From: an uncultured Clostridia bacterium
GTDB lineage: Bacteria > Bacillota > Clostridia > Christensenellales > Borkfalkiaceae
Length of the DNA: 10,408 bases
Reading direction: 5' to 3'
NCBI GenBank assembly: GCA_946540675.1
Contig: CAMNIW010000032.1
Location: 1 to 10,408 of the forward strand
Shown here: piece by piece, positions 5,961 to 10,408 of the stretch
Position numbering within the stretch: the stretch's first letter is position 1
How the letters are laid out: every line of letters starts with the position of its first letter
Program-made: the position numbers and the translations under genes
Notes under the pieces: model-generated
Databases searched by the model: none
What the model saw: only the letters and a program-made list of their open reading frames with translations
What the model was told of the DNA's origin: nothing

Positions 5961-7925
5961 TTACTCGGTGAAATCCGCGTTCGATGCGGCACGTTTCGCA
6001 AGAGTAATGGTTTTATCGCATTGATACTTGGCTTCGAATTCTTCTCCCGCAACGAGATCTTTTCCGCTTGCCGACAATATGCGCACCACGAATTTTCCCT
6101 GTTTGTTTACGTATATTTCCGCTCCGTCTTCCGCAAGGTTTTTGTTTATCGAAGCGACCGCGCTTTTAAGTCCGCTTACGCTCGAATAGCCGCCCGTTTT
6201 AATCAATGGTTTTCCGCTTTCGGAAATTAAGGTCGCACGGAATCCGTCGTCGGTTTTCGCGATTTGCCATTTACCCGTCGGGTCGGTTTTGGGTTCTTTT
6301 ACCGTATTAACCGCCTTCTTTGCTACGGGCGCGGCGGTTTTTGCCTTTTCGCTAGACAAAACGCTCTTTTTGTTCGGGTCCTTCGCTTCCGTTTTTGTCA
6401 CCGGTTTTTGATACTTGCTCTTTTTATTGATCGGGGTAGCGGGTATACCTTCGTATTTCGGGTTTATTCTTGCCGCTCGGGATTTCGGCTCGGCGATCTG
6501 TTTCGGTTCGTCGTGCGCCGTATCTCGCGACTTCGGTTCGTCTTGAACGGGGACAGGGTCGGAGTAGTCTTCTTCGGTTTGTTCGTCCGCATCGAATTTA
6601 CTTACCGAAATTCTCGCGTAGAGATGGTTTTTACCGAGTTTTTCGTCGCCCACCGTCAATCCCGAAATGCTCGCTTCGGTTTCGTTTCCGTTCTCATAAA
6701 ACGTCATTACGGTCTGTTCGTCGGACACAGGGTCTTCGGTTTCGGTATTCTCGTCGATTTCCGAGTTTACCGCGAGATGAGTCGCGTCGGTAAATACGAC
6801 GCTTTCTTCGAATTCCAATTGTTCACCGTCTTCTTCGGAGTTTTCGTCTTCGTATTTTTCGGAAAAATCAGGTTCGTCGTCGTTTCGGAAAGGCAGAGAA
6901 ACGGTATTGTTTTCGTCGGGAGTTTCCGTCACGTGTTCTTCTTCGCTTAAATCGTCGTTTTCGATCGCTTGTGTTTTTCCCGAAGCGCCGATATCCGACT
7001 GTTTTTGCTGTTTGATGAGTTCTTTGTCTTTTTCCGCGTTTTTCGCGCCGTCTATCGCGAGATTTTTTTCTCTTTCGACCCTTTCGCGCTCTTTTACCGA
7101 TTGTAAATAGGCGTATTTTGCCTTGCCGAGTTCGTCCATCGCTTCTATCTCTGCGGCTTTTTCGCGCTCGGCTTTTTCCGCCTGTCTTTCTTTTTTCAAT
7201 TGTTTCTCGGACTTCGGTTTATCGTATTTACAGCGCTCTTCGTTCAGTTCGGCGAGTTCGCCTTTGAGTTTGTTGATACGGTTTTCGCATTCCGCTTTTT
7301 CCGCGTCGTTTTTCGATATTTCCGCGTCGGAAGCGGATTTTATTTCCGCGATAGAGCGGTCGAGATCGGCTTTGCGCTTGTTTTTTTCGCCTGTCAAGCG
7401 TTCCTTATCCGCAATGAGTTTATCTTTTTTGCGCGAGAGTTCTTCGAGTTCGGCTTTAACGCTTTCTTCGTCGGCTCGTTTAGCGGATTTGCCTTTTTTC
7501 TGTGCGGCGGAGTTGATCTCGGCTTGTCTTGCGTTTAATTCGGCGATTTGAATTTCGCGCGTTTCTATCAATATTCCGTCGCTCTCGGAAAGAAGTTTCT
7601 CTTCGTTTTTCGCTTTCTCCGTTTTTTCTTGCGCGGCGTTACGTATCTTTTCGTTTTCTTCGGTCAGGCTTTCGATTCTCTTTTCGAGAGCGGCTACAAG
7701 AGCGGACTTGCTTTCTATGTCGTCCTTTAGTTGCTTTTCGCGCGCGATTTTCGCCCTGCGTTTTTTGCCCGGGTTTATTATCGCAATAACGACGGAAACG
7801 ACGAGCAATGCGGCGAGAACTATGATTATCCCGACCTGAATGTAATTAAGCGGATACGGCAATAATGAATTTATAAAATTCCATATATCCGCGAAAAATT
7901 TTCCTATAACCGTGAAAATTTCCAT
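5961..7925 (-). CDS. Membrane-anchored coiled-coil protein with C-terminal tandem DUF1508 (YegP-like) domains
   Basis: Function unknown. The 654-residue architecture is visible directly. An amphipathic N-terminus (1-27) precedes one transmembrane segment (about 30-50, VGIIIVLAALLVVSVVIAII). A basic patch follows (PGKKRRAKIAREK), which by the positive-inside rule puts the rest in the cytoplasm. A long Lys/Glu/Ala-rich coiled coil covers about 55-310, and an acidic, probably disordered stretch about 321-475. A Lys/Pro-rich linker covers about 480-548. The C-terminal module holds two related units, about 551-595 (GKWQIAKTDDGFRATL...) and 606-650 (NKQGKFVVRILSASGKD...), resembling the paired DUF1508 repeats of small YegP-type proteins. 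The start ATG has AAGGGGA 5 nt upstream on the - strand and a strong promoter. The topology recalls EzrA-like division proteins, but I see no homology to them. It is co-transcribed with truA. The gene is surely real; its role is open. Confidence 0.5.
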   Translation of the reverse strand: MEIFTVIGKFFADIWNFINSLLPYPLNYIQVGIIIVLAALLVVSVVIAIINPGKKRRAKIAREKQLKDDIESKSALVAALEKRIESLTEENEKIRNAAQEKTEKAKNEEKLLSESDGILIETREIQIAELNARQAEINSAAQKKGKSAKRADEESVKAELEELSRKKDKLIADKERLTGEKNKRKADLDRSIAEIKSASDAEISKNDAEKAECENRINKLKGELAELNEERCKYDKPKSEKQLKKERQAEKAEREKAAEIEAMDELGKAKYAYLQSVKERERVEREKNLAIDGAKNAEKDKELIKQQKQSDIGASGKTQAIENDDLSEEEHVTETPDENNTVSLPFRNDDEPDFSEKYEDENSEEDGEQLEFEESVVFTDATHLAVNSEIDENTETEDPVSDEQTVMTFYENGNETEASISGLTVGDEKLGKNHLYARISVSKFDADEQTEEDYSDPVPVQDEPKSRDTAHDEPKQIAEPKSRAARINPKYEGIPATPINKKSKYQKPVTKTEAKDPNKKSVLSSEKAKTAAPVAKKAVNTVKEPKTDPTGKWQIAKTDDGFRATLISESGKPLIKTGGYSSVSGLKSAVASINKNLAEDGAEIYVNKQGKFVVRILSASGKDLVAGEEFEAKYQCDKTITLAKRAASNADFTE

Positions 7926-7970
7926 AAAGTTCCCCTTTAAGACGTCATCGATTTTAACATTATCATATAT

Positions 7971-7999
7971 ATTTTAATTGAAAAACGGAATTTAGTCAA
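7971..7999 (-). promoter_or_regulatory. Promoter of the coiled-coil/truA operon
   Basis: On the - strand, -35 TTGACT (7999 to 7994) and -10 TAAAAT (7976 to 7971) are separated by exactly 17 nt. The predicted start is near 7964, giving a leader of about 40 nt that contains the AAAGGGGA ribosome binding site (7938 to 7931) before the ATG at 7925. Confidence 0.5.
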
Positions 8000-8049
8000 C
8001 CGAAAAGAAAACGTCGGCAAATAATAAATGGTTATTTACTTTAATATAT

Positions 8050-8078
8050 TTTATTTTTCCGTATAAATATGCTATAAT
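8050..8078 (+). promoter_or_regulatory. Extended -10 promoter of the flavoprotein operon
   Basis: A perfect TATAAT (8073-8078) is preceded by TGC (8070-8072), an extended -10 element. The -35 at 17-nt spacing is poor (TTTATT, 8050-8055), so the extended -10 probably carries recognition. The predicted start is near 8085, leaving a leader of about 75 nt. Confidence 0.5.
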
Positions 8079-8079
8079 A

Positions 8080-8089
8080 TATGCGCATA
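8080..8089. promoter_or_regulatory. 10-bp perfect palindrome at the predicted start site
   Basis: TATGCGCATA is a perfect palindrome directly after the -10 element, covering the predicted transcription start. This is a position where a repressor could block initiation. No regulator gene is next to it, and a 10-bp palindrome in AT-rich DNA can arise by chance, so this is only a candidate operator. Confidence 0.5.
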
Positions 8090-8123
8090 AATGCGATTTT
8101 TCGGTCGTATCGACTTTTAACTC

Positions 8124-8138
8124 TCGCCGTTACGGCGA
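8124..8138 (+). promoter_or_regulatory. Small hairpin in the flavoprotein leader
   Basis: TCGCC (8124-8128) pairs with GGCGA (8134-8138) around GTTAC within the leader before the ATG at 8160. It has no T-run, so it is not a terminator. No known riboswitch core is recognised. The rest of the intergenic stretch 7926-8159 holds the two divergent promoters and an AT-rich inverted repeat, AATAA-N4-TTATT (8023-8036). Confidence 0.5.
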
Positions 8139-8159
8139 AGTGTCGCGTTTCGGTGTATT

Positions 8160-9377
8160 ATGAGAAAGATGTATAAAACGATTATTATAGGCGGCGGTTT
8201 TTCCGGTCTTATCCTTGCGGAAAGACTATCGGGCGTGTTCGGCGGAGTAAACGTCGCCGTCATTGAGAAGAACGACCGCGTCGGCAAAAAAATTCTCGCG
8301 ACGGGCAACGGACGCTGTAATTTTACCAATGCGACGCTATCCGCGAGTAACTATCACTCCGTTTCGGAAGGGGATATTTTCGCCGCGATAAAAAAATACG
8401 GCAGGGAAGAACTTTTGTCGTATTTCCGCGAACTCGGAATAGACGGCGACTGCGAAGACGGAAGGTTTTATCCGTCGGGAATGCAGGCTTCGGCGGTGCT
8501 CGATATGCTGCGCGAAAGGTTGAATTATCTCGGGACCCGCATATTCACGGGGGCCGCTGTCGAAAAGTTGAGTTATAGCGATGACGGGTTTACCGCGTGC
8601 GGGGGAGATTTTGAAATCGGCGGTGAGATAGCCGTTTTGTGTTGCGGCGGAAAAGCGGGAAAACAGTACGGTACCGACGGTTCGGGTTACTCGCTCGCGC
8701 AGGCGTTCGGACATACCGTGACGAAGTTATATCCGTCTCTCGTGCAATTGAAGACGGACACTGTCTTAATAAAGGGTCTTAAAGGAGTAAAATGCAGAGC
8801 GATCGTAAAGGCGTATTCGGAAGGTAAGGAAGTATCGCGTTTTACGGGGGACGTACTCTTTACGGATTACGGGATAAGCGGCAACGCCGTATTTTTCGTA
8901 TCGTCGTATCTCGTCGGCGCGAAAGATCCGGAAGTAAGCCTTGAATTTCTTCCCGAAAAGAAAGAATACGAGATAAAAGAGTTTCTTTCGGACAAATTCG
9001 CTTCGCTTCCGTACGTGACCGCCGAAAACGCGCTCACCGGCGTTATCAATAAACAGGTCGGCAGGGCGATAATAAGAAAAACGGGGACGACCCGTTTCGA
9101 CGGGACGGCGGCGGAAAAAATCGCCGCGTCTATAAAAGATTTCAGACTTAAAGTAAACGGAACGCTCGGCTTTGACTACGCACAGGTGACAAGGGGCGGT
9201 ATTCCCGTTTCGGAAGTCGATATCGGCACTATGGAAAGTCTGAAAAAAAGCGGTTTATATCTTTGCGGAGAAATACTCGACGTCGACGGCGATTGCGGCG
9301 GTTACAATTTGCAATGGGCGTTTTCGAGCGCGATGACCGCATATCATGCGATAAGGCGAAAATATGAAAATAGATAA
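8160..9377 (+). CDS. HI0933/BaiN-family NAD(P)/FAD-dependent oxidoreductase
   Basis: FAD-binding flavoprotein of the HI0933-like family, which includes BaiN-type enzymes. Most members have no proven substrate. The 405-residue length is typical. The N-terminal Rossmann motif is IIIGGGFSGL (8-17), with an acidic residue (E36) ending the second strand to bind the ribose. The family signature GNGRCNFTN is at 49-57. The C-terminal FAD signature GEILDVDGDCGGYNLQWAF is at 370-388. It is cytoplasmic with no membrane segment. The start is uncertain: ATG at 8160 has no clear ribosome binding site, and ATG at 8169 has GAGAAAG immediately against it, which is too close. The difference is only three residues. 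It is the first gene after an extended -10 promoter, and its last 14 nt overlap the next flavoprotein gene. Bile-acid reduction should not be assumed from the BaiN name. Confidence 0.5.
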   Translation: MRKMYKTIIIGGGFSGLILAERLSGVFGGVNVAVIEKNDRVGKKILATGNGRCNFTNATLSASNYHSVSEGDIFAAIKKYGREELLSYFRELGIDGDCEDGRFYPSGMQASAVLDMLRERLNYLGTRIFTGAAVEKLSYSDDGFTACGGDFEIGGEIAVLCCGGKAGKQYGTDGSGYSLAQAFGHTVTKLYPSLVQLKTDTVLIKGLKGVKCRAIVKAYSEGKEVSRFTGDVLFTDYGISGNAVFFVSSYLVGAKDPEVSLEFLPEKKEYEIKEFLSDKFASLPYVTAENALTGVINKQVGRAIIRKTGTTRFDGTAAEKIAASIKDFRLKVNGTLGFDYAQVTRGGIPVSEVDIGTMESLKKSGLYLCGEILDVDGDCGGYNLQWAFSSAMTAYHAIRRKYENR

Positions 9378-10408
9378 CGTAAAATTACCCGTTACCGCGA
9401 CTTACGACGAAGTTTATTCGGCGTTGGTGAAAAGAAGCGGGCTTAAATGCGGCGACGTGAAATATTTCAGACTTTTGAAAAAGTCTCTCGATGCAAGAGA
9501 TAAAAACGACGTTAAATACGTTTACAGCGCCGAGATATCGGATGAAGAAAAGACCGAAACGCCGTTTGAGATAGACCGAGCCGAAGGAAACGAAAAAATC
9601 GTAGTAACGGGATTCGGTCCGTGCGGAATGTTTTGCGCTCTTTATCTCGCGAGAGCGGGTTTCAGCCCTATTGTTTTGGAGCGCGGGAAAAAGGTCGAAG
9701 ACCGCAAGAAATCGGTCGATAAATTTATTTCGGAAAGGGTGCTCGACGAAAACAGCAACGTTCAGTTCGGCGAAGGCGGAGCGGGAGCGTTTTCGGACGG
9801 AAAACTGAATACGGGGATATCGGATCCGCTTACGCGGGCCGTCCTTAAAGATTTCGTGACTCACGGCGCGCCGAAAGATATAGAGTTTCTCGCGAAACCG
9901 CATATAGGAAGCGACAATTTGCCGCGGGTTGTCGCGAGTATCCGCAGGGAGATAGAAAGTCTTGGCGGAAAGATTTTATTTGAAACAAAAATGACTGATT
10001 TTACCGTTAAAAACGGTAAGGTCGTAAACGTTATTACGGATAAGGGAGAAATAGATGCGGACGCTCTCGTTATAGCGGTCGGGCACAGCGCGAGAGATAC
10101 GTTTTACACGCTTTATAAAAAAGGCGTTCCGATGGAGCGTAAAGCCTTTGCGGTAGGACTCAGGATAGAACACCTGCGGCAAGATATAAACCTGGCTCAG
10201 TACGGAGAAAAATACGCCGACAAATTGCCGACCGCCGATTACAGGCTCGCATCTCATCGGGGCGACAGGGGAGTGTTTACGTTTTGTATGTGCCCGGGCG
10301 GCGTGGTTATGCCGGCCGCTTCCGAGCGCGGCGGAGTGGTGACCAACGGCATGAGCCTTTATGCGAGAAACGCCGAAAACTCAAACAGCGCGGTGCTGTG
10401 CGAAGTTT
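9364..10408 (+). CDS. COG2509-type FAD-dependent dehydrogenase, 3'-truncated
   Basis: Uncharacterised FAD-dependent protein; the frame is open from ATG 9364 to the right edge (348 complete codons), so the C-terminus is missing. Full members are roughly 500-550 residues (recalled). An N-terminal region of about 75 residues precedes the Rossmann motif VVTGFGPCGMFCALYLARAG (80-99), which ends its second strand at VLERG (104-108). Family hallmarks follow: GEGGAGAFSDGKLNT (136-150), AVGHSARDTF in the middle, and FCMCPGGVVMPAASERGG then NGMSLYARNAENSNSA near the edge. C308 and C310 of FCMCPGG are a fixed pair in this family. The ATG lies 14 nt inside the upstream flavoprotein gene in another frame, with AAGG (9353-9356) 7 nt upstream, so the two are probably made together. 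Substrate unknown. Confidence 0.5.
   Translation, partial: MKIDNVKLPVTATYDEVYSALVKRSGLKCGDVKYFRLLKKSLDARDKNDVKYVYSAEISDEEKTETPFEIDRAEGNEKIVVTGFGPCGMFCALYLARAGFSPIVLERGKKVEDRKKSVDKFISERVLDENSNVQFGEGGAGAFSDGKLNTGISDPLTRAVLKDFVTHGAPKDIEFLAKPHIGSDNLPRVVASIRREIESLGGKILFETKMTDFTVKNGKVVNVITDKGEIDADALVIAVGHSARDTFYTLYKKGVPMERKAFAVGLRIEHLRQDINLAQYGEKYADKLPTADYRLASHRGDRGVFTFCMCPGGVVMPAASERGGVVTNGMSLYARNAENSNSAVLCEV

Noticed and set aside
6264..6950. 228-codon + strand open frame, plus smaller ones across 6470-7789, opposite the coiled-coil gene
   Set aside because: These are antisense shadows of Glu/Lys-rich codons, giving Phe/Arg/Ser-rich low-complexity products without ribosome binding sites. The - strand gene has promoter, ribosome binding site and recognisable domains.
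8081..8176. Short frames in the flavoprotein leader (ATG 8081, 31 codons; ATG 8091, 9 codons) as leader peptides
   Set aside because: The first ATG lies upstream of the predicted transcription start, the second only a few nt after it. Neither has a ribosome binding site or a telling amino acid run.
9385..9903. 172-codon - strand open frame opposite the second flavoprotein
   Set aside because: The + strand frame carries continuous COG2509-type motifs through this region; the antisense product shows none.

Overview
The window looks like chromosomal DNA from an uncultured member of the Bacillota (Firmicutes), probably Clostridia. Evidence is indirect: sigma-A-type promoters with TTGACA or extended -10 elements, purine-rich ribosome binding sites, tightly packed operons with ATGA overlaps, and a gene mix (Tex, acyl carrier protein, TruA, a BaiN-type and a COG2509-type flavoprotein) common in that group. 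GC looks mid-range, but I did not compute it. I see no tRNA, rRNA, CRISPR array, insertion sequence or phage gene.

Region 1 (1-4822, + strand) is one apparent operon of four genes: a GH13 alpha-amylase-family enzyme whose 5' end lies outside the window, a family-6 hypoxanthine (deoxyinosine) DNA glycosylase, an AlkD-like HEAT-repeat alkylpurine DNA glycosylase, and the RNA-binding protein Tex. The first three are joined by ATGA stop/start overlaps, and Tex starts 2 nt after the third. The two small glycosylases form a compact base-excision-repair pair for deaminated and alkylated purines.

Region 2 (4819-5152, + strand) is a separate unit for acyl carrier protein. It has a strong promoter whose -35 box is built over the tex stop codon, a good ribosome binding site and an intrinsic terminator.

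Region 3 (5171-7999, - strand) runs toward acpP. A promoter at 7971-7999 drives a 654-residue membrane-anchored coiled-coil protein ending in a tandem DUF1508 (YegP-like) module, followed 2 nt later by truA (tRNA pseudouridine synthase A). A strong hairpin between the convergent acpP and truA genes probably ends this unit. The coiled-coil protein is the least described gene in the window.

Region 4 (8050-10408, + strand) starts from a divergent promoter with an extended -10 element. It encodes two FAD-dependent proteins from different families (HI0933/BaiN-like, then COG2509-like) that overlap by 14 nt. The second runs off the right edge.

Overall this is mostly a housekeeping region. I see no clear defence system, biosynthetic cluster or mobile element. 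The items most worth a second look are the membrane coiled-coil/DUF1508 protein, the two-glycosylase repair cassette and the coupled flavoprotein pair.
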